This document shows, piece by piece, positions 1 to 7,356 of a stretch of 42,735 bases of DNA; positions within the stretch are counted from its first letter, which is position 1, and every line of letters starts with the position of its first letter. The stretch comes from Candidatus Saccharimonadota bacterium (GTDB taxonomy: Bacteria > Bacteroidota > Bacteroidia > B-17B0 > Aurantibacillaceae). The notes below the pieces were generated by a model, which was not told the origin of the DNA, ran no database searches, and saw only the letters and a program-made list of their open reading frames with translations. A program made the translations under genes and the position numbers. Where the stretch lies: positions 1-42,735 of the forward strand of contig CAJCJB010000381.1 in the NCBI GenBank assembly GCA_903970545.1, in the 5' to 3' direction.

Positions 1-918
1 AACAACAACAACTTGATTAATCATATTACAAAATACTTTACGCTTAACCGCCGCGAACGCAATGGAATGATAGCTGTTGCAACATTGATAATTATTCTAC
101 TTGGGGTTAAATACTATATTGTTTACCATTACAAAACACAAACTAATCAAGTAGTTGTAGTTGCCTTAGATGATGTGGCAGCTAAACTTGCTGAGCAAAC
201 CAAAGAAACGGATAAAGATAATTACGGTACTACATCCCTCAATAAAAAAGACAGTCTCTTTTATTTTGACCCGAACACTATAAACTATGAGCAGGCTGTG
301 ATGCTTGGCTTTCCTCAGAAGACAGCACATACCTTACTTAAATACAGAGATAAAGGAGGTAAGTTTTACAAAGCCATTGATTTGAAAAAGCTATATGGTA
401 TAAACGAAGATTTGTTCGACAAGCTAAAACCATTTGTGGTGCTTGATAAGAATAATACACACGATAATAAATACAAACCCTTTGAAAAGAAAACTCCTTT
501 TGTTAAAAATGAAAAACAAAATATCACCATAGAAATAAACAGTGCTGATAGTGTGCAATGGAACCAACTAAAAGGCATAAGCTTTGGACGTGCCAGAATG
601 ATTATAAAATACAGAACGATGTTGGGTGGGTTTTATAATATTGAGCAAATAAAAGAAGTAAAGTATTTTACAGATAGCCTTTATGATATGATAAAAGCCA
701 ACCTTACCGTTAACCCTACACTTGTACAAAAACTAAAAGTAAACACCGTTGACTTTAAAACGATGGTACACCACCCCTACATAAAATACGAAGGCACCAA
801 GTGCATCTTTGCTTTAAAGCGAAACAAAAAGATTAATGCTGATGACTTAAAAAACTCCAGTTGCTTTAGCAGAGAGCAATTAGATAAAGTATTACTTTAC
901 TTAGATTTTGAACAGTAA
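1..918 (+). CDS. ComEA-like helix-hairpin-helix protein, 5' end uncertain
   Basis: The frame is open from the first base and the first possible start is a TTG at 13, so the true start may lie upstream of the window. Counting from the TTG, residues 1-18 are basic, 19-37 form one membrane segment, and the rest is outside or periplasmic. Two ComEA-type helix-hairpin-helix (HHH_3) units are visible, at about residues 80-145 and 170-235, each with the pattern of a turn (GFPQKTA; GISFGRA), then KYR and a GGFY/GGKFY segment. A third weaker copy may occupy the C-terminus (about 237-300). In Bacteroidota such proteins are annotated as ComEA-related DNA-binding proteins; a role in DNA uptake is inference. 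It converges on the NHL gene with only 6 bp between stops and no obvious terminator hairpin. Confidence 0.75.
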   Translation, partial: NNNNLINHITKYFTLNRRERNGMIAVATLIIILLGVKYYIVYHYKTQTNQVVVVALDDVAAKLAEQTKETDKDNYGTTSLNKKDSLFYFDPNTINYEQAVMLGFPQKTAHTLLKYRDKGGKFYKAIDLKKLYGINEDLFDKLKPFVVLDKNNTHDNKYKPFEKKTPFVKNEKQNITIEINSADSVQWNQLKGISFGRARMIIKYRTMLGGFYNIEQIKEVKYFTDSLYDMIKANLTVNPTLVQKLKVNTVDFKTMVHHPYIKYEGTKCIFALKRNKKINADDLKNSSCFSREQLDKVLLYLDFEQ

Positions 919-924
919 GCAAAG

Positions 925-2247
925 CTACCTCACAATAACCAACCTTTTATTTACTACACCCTCGTTGCTTTGCAGGCTTATATTATAAACGCCTTCATTT
1001 AAAATGCCGGCATCTATATTTGTTTTGCCGTTTATAGTTTGACTCAACACCATCTTCCCATTTACATCATAAACCTGCATGGTTTGTTTTGTAGCGTTGC
1101 TTGGTTCTATAACAAAAGTACCGTTGTTGGGGTTGGGGTAAATGTTTACCTGCTCATTGTTATTTGTAAACTGTTCTATGCCTGCTGTTTGACTTTTAGT
1201 TACTTTTCTTATACGATTATTATAATATTCAGCAATATACATATTCCCCGACGCATCAAAAGACACTCCTATTGGATCATATAATTCTGCAGCAGTGGCT
1301 TGACCTCCATCTCCACTAAATCCTTGTGTTCCATCTCCTACAACAGTGCTTATAATACCTAACGTATTTACCATACGAACACGATTATTATAGACATCGG
1401 CAATATAGAAGTTTCCGGTGACGTCAAAATTAATCCCATCAGGGTGGTCTAATTCACAAGCCGTAGCTTCGCCCCCATCGCCTAAACCACTTGAACCCCC
1501 ACCAATAATAGTATTTATTATACCTGATGAATTTACTGTGCGTATAACATTATTAAACAAATCCGATATGTATAGGTTACCGGAATTATCCAAAGCTACT
1601 CTAGTAGGTATATTTAGTTCTGCATTTGTAGCTTGTCCCCCATCACCACTATAACCATTTGTGCCATTTCCGGCAATAGTTGTTATAATTCCTAAAGAAT
1701 TTACTTTACGTATTCGATTATTATTATTGTCCGCTATATATAAGTTCCCGGCTGCATCAAGTACTATTCCACTTGGATAATTTAAGGAGGCATCCGTAGC
1801 CTGTCCTCCATCTCCCAACCCACTAGTACCACCGCCTGCTATAGTTGTTATAATGCCTGATGTGCTTATTTTACGTATTCGTTGGTTATATTGGTCTCCT
1901 ATATACAGATTACCTGTCGCATCAAAAAGCAAACCAGATGGCTCATTTAATTCTGCAGCAGTAGCCTGCCCTCCATCTCCGCTATATGCTGCTGTTCCGG
2001 TACCTGCAAATGTTGTAATAATACCTACGCTATTTACTTTTCGTACACAATTATTACCTAAATCAGCAATGTACATATTTCCTATTGCATCAAATACTAC
2101 ATTCCAAGGAGTGTTTAATTCTGCAGCAGTAGCCTGCCCTCCATCTCCTGCGTATGCACCTGTTCCATTTCCCGCAACGGTGGTAATAATTTGCGCCTTT
2201 CCATTCAAACAAAACGCTAAGGCTAAAAGGGTAAGTAGTTTTTTCAT
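925..2247 (-). CDS. Secreted NHL-repeat beta-propeller protein with T9SS sorting domain
   Basis: A 440-residue protein with a signal peptide (MKKLLTLLALAFCLNGKAQ). Six tandem repeats of about 55 residues follow, each opening IITTxAG and carrying SGDGGQATxAEL, then a NGxLYIAD-like strand and NNRIRKV. This is the NHL propeller pattern, and six repeats fit one closed six-bladed propeller at residues 20-355. After a short linker the C-terminus has VNIYPNPNNGTF and ends GVVNKRLVIVR, a type A Por secretion sorting domain, so export through the type IX system to the cell surface or medium is expected. The ligand is unknown. The repeats are very similar at DNA level, suggesting recent internal duplication or gene conversion. 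A TATCTTTG -7 box lies 20 bp upstream of the ATG. Confidence 0.88.
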   Translation of the reverse strand: MKKLLTLLALAFCLNGKAQIITTVAGNGTGAYAGDGGQATAAELNTPWNVVFDAIGNMYIADLGNNCVRKVNSVGIITTFAGTGTAAYSGDGGQATAAELNEPSGLLFDATGNLYIGDQYNQRIRKISTSGIITTIAGGGTSGLGDGGQATDASLNYPSGIVLDAAGNLYIADNNNNRIRKVNSLGIITTIAGNGTNGYSGDGGQATNAELNIPTRVALDNSGNLYISDLFNNVIRTVNSSGIINTIIGGGSSGLGDGGEATACELDHPDGINFDVTGNFYIADVYNNRVRMVNTLGIISTVVGDGTQGFSGDGGQATAAELYDPIGVSFDASGNMYIAEYYNNRIRKVTKSQTAGIEQFTNNNEQVNIYPNPNNGTFVIEPSNATKQTMQVYDVNGKMVLSQTINGKTNIDAGILNEGVYNISLQSNEGVVNKRLVIVR

Positions 2248-2266
2248 GATAGTTGTTTAAGAAACA

Positions 2267-2274
2267 CAAAGATA
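2267..2274 (-). promoter_or_regulatory. -7 promoter box of the NHL gene
   Basis: On the minus strand this reads TATCTTTG, a perfect TAnnTTTG Bacteroidota -7 element. A TTTG (2290-2293 complement) stands 15 nt upstream as a possible -33 box. Transcription would start about 12 nt before the ATG at 2247. Confidence 0.6.
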
Positions 2275-2341
2275 TTAAATTATACCTAACAAAAAAAGAG
2301 GCTATTGCGTCTCTTTCTGCTTCTTGTATGATGCTTGTTTA

Positions 2342-2656
2342 AACTCTAAAAGTGAATTGAGCGTATCACTAGATGAGTTAATACGTTTACTTGATGAAGT
2401 AAACGTATCACTTGATGTATTGCACGTATGATTACACTTTTTAATACGTACACTTGATGAAGTAATACGTGCATTTGATGAGTTAATACGCTTACTTGAT
2501 GAAGTAAACGTATCACTTGATGAGTTAAGCGTATCATTACGCTTATTAATACGTACACTTGACGAAGTAATACGTACACTTGATGAGTTAATACGCTTAA
2601 CTGATGTAGTGAGCGTATGTAAGCATGTTAAGCAATCTTTAATTAACGATGTTTAG
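2342..2656. repeat. 21-bp minisatellite encoding in-phase heptads
   Basis: About 12 clear copies plus degenerate edge copies of a 21-bp unit, typified by GTATCACTTGATGAGTTAAGC, follow one another without any indel. Read on the plus strand each unit is one heptad (TLDEVIR, TLDELIR, LLDEVNV, SLDELSV), the leucine/valine 3-4 spacing of a coiled coil. The frame is broken by one TGA at 2429-2431, ends TAG at 2654-2656, and has no start codon. The minus strand is also open (VIRLLHQ-type heptads) across most of it. Several units are inverted repeats: 2385-2404 is a perfect 8-bp stem with loop GATG. It may be the remnant of a coiled-coil gene or a non-coding satellite; I do not call it a CDS. Confidence 0.8.
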
Positions 2657-2673
2657 CGTTTGATTTTAAAAAC

Positions 2674-2703
2674 AAAAGCCTCGCATGTTATTGCGAAGCC
2701 TTT
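2674..2703. terminator. Hairpin, terminator-like
   Basis: Arms 2674-2685 and 2692-2703 pair around the 6-nt loop TGTTAT. As minus-strand RNA all 12 positions pair, two as G-U wobbles, and the stem is followed by TTTTGTTTTT. As plus-strand RNA there are two mismatches. It therefore looks more like a leftward terminator, although no leftward gene lies to its right. It stands 17 nt after the end of the 21-bp repeat frame. Confidence 0.5.
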
Positions 2704-2877
2704 ACTTCATGGTTTTAGCTCTAAAACTAATGCTGTTTACTTATTAACGTCCGATTTTAACAATTAAACGGTCAGTTTTTTCATTTTCCAGTTAATTCAA
2801 TACCCCCAACTCATCATTTATAACTTATCATTCATCAGGCAACATTTCCTTATATTTGCCCCGTTAAAAAAACATGT
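2704..2877. other. Intergenic leader region before gcdH
   Basis: With the repeat and hairpin this completes the 630-bp gene-free interval 2248-2877. It holds a small palindrome (GTTTTAG-CT-CTAAAAC at 2712-2727), AT-rich sequence without an open frame, and the gcdH promoter at its right end. I see nothing else in it. Confidence 0.5.
2851..2858 (+). promoter_or_regulatory. -7 promoter box of the gcdH operon
   Basis: TATATTTG matches the Bacteroidota TAnnTTTG box and ends 19 bp before the ATG. No convincing -33 TTTG was found at the expected distance. Confidence 0.55.
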
Positions 2878-4056
2878 ATGGCTTCAGATAATTTTCAGTT
2901 TCACGACTACTATTTGGTAGATGATTTACTAAGTGATGAGCATAAACTAATTAGAGAAACTGCCCGTGCCTGGGTAAAAAAAGAGGTTACGCCTATTGTT
3001 GAAGATGCTTGTCAGAATGCCAAGTTCCCAAAGCAATGGATAAAAGGCCTGGCAGAGATTGGCGCTTTTGGTCCTTACATCCCTACCGAATATGGCGGTG
3101 CAGGCTTAGACCAGATATCGTACGGTATTATTATGCAGGAAATTGAGCGTGGCGATAGCGGTTTGCGTTCTACTGCGTCGGTGCAAAGCTCGTTGGTGAT
3201 GTATCCTATTTTTACGTATGGTACCGAAGAACAAAAACGTAAGTTCCTTCCCAAACTGGCTGCCGGAGATATGATGGGTTGCTTTGGGTTGACAGAGCCT
3301 GACCATGGTTCTAATCCCAGCGGAATGATTACCAATTATAAAGATAAAGGAGATTATGTGTTGCTGAACGGCGCTAAAATGTGGATTAGCAACGCACCCT
3401 TTGCTGATATAGCTGTTGTGTGGGCAAAAGATGAAGCAGGCGATATACGCGGATTGATTGTAGAACGTGGTATGGAAGGCTTTACAACCCCAGAAACACA
3501 TGGCAAATGGAGTTTACGTGCCAGTGCTACCGGCGAGTTGGTATTTGATAATGTAAAGGTTCCTAAAGCAAACTTGTTTCCAACCATCAAAGGATTAAAA
3601 GGTCCTTTGGGTTGTTTAAACTCCGCCCGTTATGGTATTGCGTGGGGCGTTATTGGTGCTGCTTTAGATTGTTACGATAGTGCATTGCGTTACAGTAAAG
3701 AGCGTATACAGTTTGGCAGACCTATTGGTGGTTTCCAGTTAACACAAAAGAAATTAGCCGAAATGATTACCGAAATTACCAAAGCGCAACTGTTGGTTTG
3801 GCGTTTAGGAGTATTGAAAAACGAACATCGTGCTACCCCTCAGCAAATATCAATGGCTAAGCGCAACAACGTAAACATGGCATTGCAAATAGCAAGAGAA
3901 GCCCGCCAAATACATGGTGGTATGGGTATTACAGGAGAATACCCAATCATGCGCCACATGATGAATTTAGAAAGTGTAATTACCTACGAAGGCACACACG
4001 ATATACATTTGCTAATTACCGGACAGGATATTACTGGCTTTAACGCTTTTGTTTAG
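2878..4056 (+). CDS. gcdH: Glutaryl-CoA dehydrogenase (acyl-CoA dehydrogenase family)
   Basis: A full-length 392-residue flavoprotein of the acyl-CoA dehydrogenase family. It oxidises and decarboxylates glutaryl-CoA to crotonyl-CoA in lysine and tryptophan breakdown, passing electrons to ETF. Evidence for the glutaryl subgroup is the RSTASVQSSLVMYPI segment, CFGLTEPDHGSNP, the KMWISNAPFADIAVVWAK stretch and the C-terminal YEGTHDIH with the catalytic glutamate at E371, followed by LITGQDITGFNAF. The usual DPG/SDP of the flavin loop is DHGSNP here, a mild change. It is first in an operon with a biotin carrier (6-bp gap) and a P-loop kinase. Another short-chain acyl-CoA dehydrogenase specificity is possible but less likely. 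Confidence 0.88.
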   Translation: MASDNFQFHDYYLVDDLLSDEHKLIRETARAWVKKEVTPIVEDACQNAKFPKQWIKGLAEIGAFGPYIPTEYGGAGLDQISYGIIMQEIERGDSGLRSTASVQSSLVMYPIFTYGTEEQKRKFLPKLAAGDMMGCFGLTEPDHGSNPSGMITNYKDKGDYVLLNGAKMWISNAPFADIAVVWAKDEAGDIRGLIVERGMEGFTTPETHGKWSLRASATGELVFDNVKVPKANLFPTIKGLKGPLGCLNSARYGIAWGVIGAALDCYDSALRYSKERIQFGRPIGGFQLTQKKLAEMITEITKAQLLVWRLGVLKNEHRATPQQISMAKRNNVNMALQIAREARQIHGGMGITGEYPIMRHMMNLESVITYEGTHDIHLLITGQDITGFNAFV

Positions 4057-4062
4057 TACAAT

Positions 4063-4560
4063 ATGTATAAAGTAAACGTAGATAATAAATTCAATTTCAA
4101 TTTCGAGAAAACGCAGGGAGTATGGCAGTTAGAGGGCAAGGATATTGCCTTTGATATGATTGAAATCAACCCAAGAACCATTCATGTGTTGAAAGACAAT
4201 AAATCCTACAACGTTGAAATTGTAAATCATAACGTAGCAGAGAAAACCCTTCAAATAAAAGTAAACAATACATTATACAGCCTTAGCGTAAAAGATAAGT
4301 ACGATGCCCTATTGCATGAGCTTGGATTGGACAAGGCCATGTCTAAAAAGGTTTCAAACATTAAAGCGCCTATGCCCGGTATGGTATTAAATATATTGGT
4401 AGAAGAAGGGCAGGACATAAAAAAAGGAGATGCTTTGATAATTTTAGAAGCCATGAAGATGGAGAATATTTTAAAATCTCCTGCGGATGGAAAGGTGAAA
4501 AAGGTTGCTGTTAAGAAAGGTGTAGCTGTAGAGAAAGGTCAGATACTGATTGAGTTTTAA
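4063..4560 (+). CDS. Biotin/lipoyl-domain carrier protein
   Basis: A 165-residue stand-alone biotin carboxyl carrier. Residues 1-95 form a beta-rich domain of the kind that precedes the carrier domain in acyl-CoA carboxylase carrier subunits. Residues 97-165 are the biotinyl domain (IKAPMPGMVLNILVEEGQDIKKGD, then EAMKMEN with the biotinylated lysine K132). In Bacteroidota similar proteins serve propionyl-/methylmalonyl-CoA-type carboxylases. Here no carboxyltransferase is adjacent; the neighbour is gcdH, so the partner enzymes must be encoded elsewhere. It is distinct from the accB product at 15458, which has the usual N-terminus of fatty-acid BCCP. Confidence 0.85.
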   Translation: MYKVNVDNKFNFNFEKTQGVWQLEGKDIAFDMIEINPRTIHVLKDNKSYNVEIVNHNVAEKTLQIKVNNTLYSLSVKDKYDALLHELGLDKAMSKKVSNIKAPMPGMVLNILVEEGQDIKKGDALIILEAMKMENILKSPADGKVKKVAVKKGVAVEKGQILIEF

Positions 4561-4563
4561 AAA

Positions 4564-4968
4564 ATGCCTTCGCTTATTTTATTGAGGGGATTGCCTGGCA
4601 GCGGAAAAACAACTTTAGCCAATCTATTAAACGAAGAAGGTAAGTACCCTATACATTCTATTGACTCTTATTTTACGGATGCAACTACCGGAGCTTATAA
4701 CTTTGAGTTTGACAAGAACCACCTTGCCTACAAACAATGCGAAGAACAAACCGAACAAAGCCTAAAGCAAGGTATCGAAAAAATATTTATTGATAATACC
4801 TTTACTTTAGAGTGGGAGATGGAACCTTACTTTAAACTGGCTTCAAAATATACCTACAGCATCTTTGTTCTTACCGTAGAAAACCGACGTGGTGGTAAGA
4901 ACACACACCACATTAGCGACGAACAAATACAAAAAATGGCTGTTAAGTATAAGGTAGTATTGTTCTAG
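4564..4968 (+). CDS. P-loop kinase of the AAA_33 / N4BP2-like family
   Basis: A 134-residue ATPase starting with a beta strand and Walker A GLPGSGKTT at residues 9-17, followed by SIDSYFTD, an IDNTFT strand that fits the Walker B position, and the C-terminal motif NTHHISDEQIQKMAVKY typical of this family (compare HNVP...M..RYE in polynucleotide-kinase-like members). The substrate is unknown; relatives phosphorylate nucleic acid ends or nucleotides, and zeta-toxin-like proteins share the fold. It begins 3 bp after the biotin carrier stop, so it is probably cotranscribed with gcdH. It converges on aroK with a 3-bp gap. Confidence 0.7.
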   Translation: MPSLILLRGLPGSGKTTLANLLNEEGKYPIHSIDSYFTDATTGAYNFEFDKNHLAYKQCEEQTEQSLKQGIEKIFIDNTFTLEWEMEPYFKLASKYTYSIFVLTVENRRGGKNTHHISDEQIQKMAVKYKVVLF

Positions 4969-4971
4969 GTT

Positions 4972-5490
4972 TTAGCTCTCTTTAATATAACTATAGATTT
5001 CCTCCACAATATCTTTTTTGCTTCTTGTCTTTGCATCAATCTGACGATGTGCTTTCAAATAGAAAGGTTCTCTTTCTTTTAGTAATAGATTGATTTTATC
5101 GCTTAGTTCGTTGTCATTCAATCCCGCAAATAAGGGGCGTTTTGTAACACCTCGTATAATCCTTGAGATGATAACATAATCAGGGGCATTGATATAAAAC
5201 ACTTTTCCCGAAGAAAGTATCACATCCATGTTATCATAAAAGCAAGGGGTTCCTCCACCAAGCGAAACAACGGTATTTACATTTGTTTGAGAAACTTCTT
5301 TAAGGTATTTGCTTTCTATCTCTCTGAAATAAGCTTCCCCCTTTTCCTGAAACAGTTGTTTAATACTTACCTCTTCTTTAGCAGAAATAACATCGTCTAA
5401 ATCAATAAATGTATAGCTTGCTTTTTTTGCTAATTGTTTTCCTATGCTGGTCTTCCCCGCAGCAGGCATGCCAATTAAATAGACTATCAT
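4972..5490 (-). CDS. aroK: Shikimate kinase
   Basis: A 172-residue enzyme that phosphorylates shikimate in the chorismate (aromatic amino acid) pathway in the cytoplasm. It has Walker A GMPAAGKTS at residues 7-15, the shikimate-binding FIDLDD at about 29-34, FREIE with the binding arginine near residue 56, the SLGGGTPC loop at about 76-83 and the lid arginine in TKRPLF. Length is normal for AroK. Its ATG overlaps the stop of the DUF983 gene (ATGA), so it is translationally coupled as the last gene of the operon MBL-rhodanese / DUF983 / aroK. Confidence 0.93.
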   Translation of the reverse strand: MIVYLIGMPAAGKTSIGKQLAKKASYTFIDLDDVISAKEEVSIKQLFQEKGEAYFREIESKYLKEVSQTNVNTVVSLGGGTPCFYDNMDVILSSGKVFYINAPDYVIISRIIRGVTKRPLFAGLNDNELSDKINLLLKEREPFYLKAHRQIDAKTRSKKDIVEEIYSYIKES

Positions 5491-5870
5491 GCCTTATTAG
5501 CGGCTTTTGTTTTATCGTACTTTATAAAAAGGTTTATCCATATCAAACGTGCCTTTCTAAAAATGACAGGCCATAAAAGTAAAAGAGAACCTACAAATAA
5601 AATCAGGAAAACATTTGTTCCCCAACTGAAAATAACATTGCTTAAAATAAACAGTGCAACCCCTAAAGCAATATCTAAAGCATAACTAACATACATGGAA
5701 CCATAATAAAAACCATTTTCGGGCATATAACTGCTGTGGCATACAGGGCAATACTCATGTTGCTTATCAAATGTTTTAGGATTGTAAGGATTGTTGCTTA
5801 AAAAGAAACCGCCTTCGTGGCAATAAGGACATTTATTATATAATACGCTATATAGTTTTGTTTTCTTCAT
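5487..5870 (-). CDS. DUF983 membrane protein with zinc ribbon
   Basis: A 127-residue DUF983 protein. The N-terminus has two CxxC pairs (CPYCHEGG near residue 14 and CPVCHSSY near residue 41) that would form a zinc ribbon. Two hydrophobic segments follow at about 58-80 and 84-108, with a basic C-terminus. The family is widespread in alphaproteobacteria and Bacteroidota and has no established function. It starts 9 bp after the MBL-rhodanese gene and overlaps aroK by 4 bp, so it is in the middle of an operon. Confidence 0.82.
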   Translation of the reverse strand: MKKTKLYSVLYNKCPYCHEGGFFLSNNPYNPKTFDKQHEYCPVCHSSYMPENGFYYGSMYVSYALDIALGVALFILSNVIFSWGTNVFLILFVGSLLLLWPVIFRKARLIWINLFIKYDKTKAANKA

Positions 5871-5879
5871 GATTTCAGT

Positions 5880-7283
5880 TTAAGCATTTGCACAAGTAAC
5901 TGCATAAGCCTCAACCGGGATATTGGTTTTGGTAATGGCTCCAAAGCCCCCCGCAACATCAATTAAGTTTTTATATCCTTTAGCTTTTAAGATAGATGCG
6001 GCTATCATGCTACGGTAACCTCCTGCACAATATATATAATAGTTCTTGTTTTTATCTAAAGTATCCTGCCAATCTCCTATAAAATCAAGCGGAAGAGGAT
6101 TTACTTTATTCAAATGTTTGGCATCATATTCTCCGGGTTTGCGAACATCTAGCACGGTTGTATTTTCTTTACCGTATAGTTTAGAAAATTCTTCTGCACT
6201 GATAGATGTAATAGACTCTACTTGTTTACCTGCTTGTTTCCACGTATCAAAGCCACCTTTTAAATAACCCAAACAATTATCATAACCCACACGAGACAGG
6301 CGCATAACCGTTTCTTCTTCTTTACCTTGCGGAGTAACTAAAATGATGGGTTGTTTCAAATCCGTTATGATAGAACCAACCCAAGGGGCAAACTGTCCGT
6401 CTAAACCAATAAATAAAGCATTGGGTATATGTCCTTGTGCAAACTCAGCTGACTTACGCACATCCAAAATCAATGCGCCTTTCTGTATATGATTCTCAAA
6501 ATCAGTTATAGATAAAGCTTTGTTCCCTTTTTCCATCACCTCATCAAAAGCATGATAGCCATTTTTGTTTAAAGAAGCATTCTTTGCAAAGTATTGTGGG
6601 GGTGGTAAAATACCAGTAGTTAATTCTTTAATAAATTCCTGTTTAGAAATATTGGCAAGTGCGTAATTTGTTTTCTTCTGGTTGCCTATAGTATCAAAGG
6701 TTTCTTTACTCATGTTTTTTCCACAGGCAGAACCTGCACCATGCGCTGGATAAACTAATACCTCATCAGGTAAGGTCATTATTTTATTACGAAGAGAGTC
6801 ATATAACATACCCGCTAAATCTTCCTGCGTAAGATTAGATTTAATAGCTAAATCAGGGCGACCAACATCGCCAATAAATAAAGTATCTCCTGTAAAAATG
6901 CAATGCGGCTTTTTGTTTTCGTCTAACAATAAATAGGTGGTAGATTCTAAAGTATGTCCGGGTGTATGTAATACTTTAATGGTAAGTTTACCTACTTTAA
7001 ACTCTTCATTATCTTTTGCAATATGGCTTTTGTAAGACGTTTGTGCCTGCGGACCGTACACTATCTGCGCATTGGTTTTCTTGGCTAAATCAACATGACC
7101 GGAAACGAAATCAGCATGAAAATGTGTTTCAAAAATATACTTTAAAGAAGCTTTGTTTTGTGCAAGTAAATTTAAGTAGGGTTGTGTTTCACGAAGTGGG
7201 TCGATAATAGCTGCCTCTCCTTCGCTCATAATAAAATAAGCACCTTGCGCCAAACATTGTGTATATAATTGTTGTACTAACAT
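5880..7283 (-). CDS. MBL-fold sulfur enzyme fused to two rhodanese domains
   Basis: A 467-residue protein. Residues 1-235 are an ETHE1-like metallo-beta-lactamase domain with THFHADF (H54, H56, D58), H110, D133 and H181 as metal ligands. The position that is His in many MBL enzymes (HxHxDH) is F59 here, which I recall as usual in this subfamily. Residues 255-355 are a rhodanese domain whose active-site loop (LVTPQGKEE) lacks cysteine, so it is probably not catalytic. Residues 362-460 are a second rhodanese with C419 in CAGGYRS. The expected role is persulfide oxidation and sulfane-sulfur transfer in sulfide detoxification, in the cytoplasm. It is first in the operon with DUF983 and aroK. A TAAATTTG box lies at 7300-7307 on the same strand. 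Confidence 0.88.
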   Translation of the reverse strand: MLVQQLYTQCLAQGAYFIMSEGEAAIIDPLRETQPYLNLLAQNKASLKYIFETHFHADFVSGHVDLAKKTNAQIVYGPQAQTSYKSHIAKDNEEFKVGKLTIKVLHTPGHTLESTTYLLLDENKKPHCIFTGDTLFIGDVGRPDLAIKSNLTQEDLAGMLYDSLRNKIMTLPDEVLVYPAHGAGSACGKNMSKETFDTIGNQKKTNYALANISKQEFIKELTTGILPPPQYFAKNASLNKNGYHAFDEVMEKGNKALSITDFENHIQKGALILDVRKSAEFAQGHIPNALFIGLDGQFAPWVGSIITDLKQPIILVTPQGKEEETVMRLSRVGYDNCLGYLKGGFDTWKQAGKQVESITSISAEEFSKLYGKENTTVLDVRKPGEYDAKHLNKVNPLPLDFIGDWQDTLDKNKNYYIYCAGGYRSMIAASILKAKGYKNLIDVAGGFGAITKTNIPVEAYAVTCANA

Positions 7284-7299
7284 GGCATAATATTTACTA

Positions 7300-7307
7300 C
7301 AAATTTA
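7300..7307 (-). promoter_or_regulatory. Possible -7 box of the MBL-rhodanese operon
   Basis: The minus strand reads TAAATTTG, matching TAnnTTTG, 16 bp before the ATG. The -33 region is unclear. Confidence 0.4.
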
Positions 7308-7356
7308 CTACTAAAAAGAAGGATAATGAACGAAAAAACGAGTGATTTTTATCAGT

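Noticed and set aside
2346-2579. 77-residue minus-strand open frame across the 21-bp repeats (VIRLLHQ heptads)
   Set aside because: It is a by-product of a repeat whose period is a multiple of three. No promoter or signal is seen for it, and the plus-strand reading is more protein-like, so neither is called a CDS.
2712-2727. GTTTTAGCTCTAAAAC, which resembles half of a type II CRISPR repeat on each strand
   Set aside because: A single 16-bp palindrome with no repeated copies, spacers or cas genes nearby.
3075-3590. Long antisense open frames inside gcdH
   Set aside because: They are shadows of a highly conserved gene, without start signals or family features. The same holds for antisense frames in ppiD, accC, plsX and others.
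4564-4968. Zeta toxin of a toxin-antitoxin pair
   Set aside because: The Walker A and C-terminal HHISDEQIQKM motif fit the AAA_33/N4BP2-like kinases, it lies at the end of a metabolic operon, and there is no epsilon-like antitoxin.
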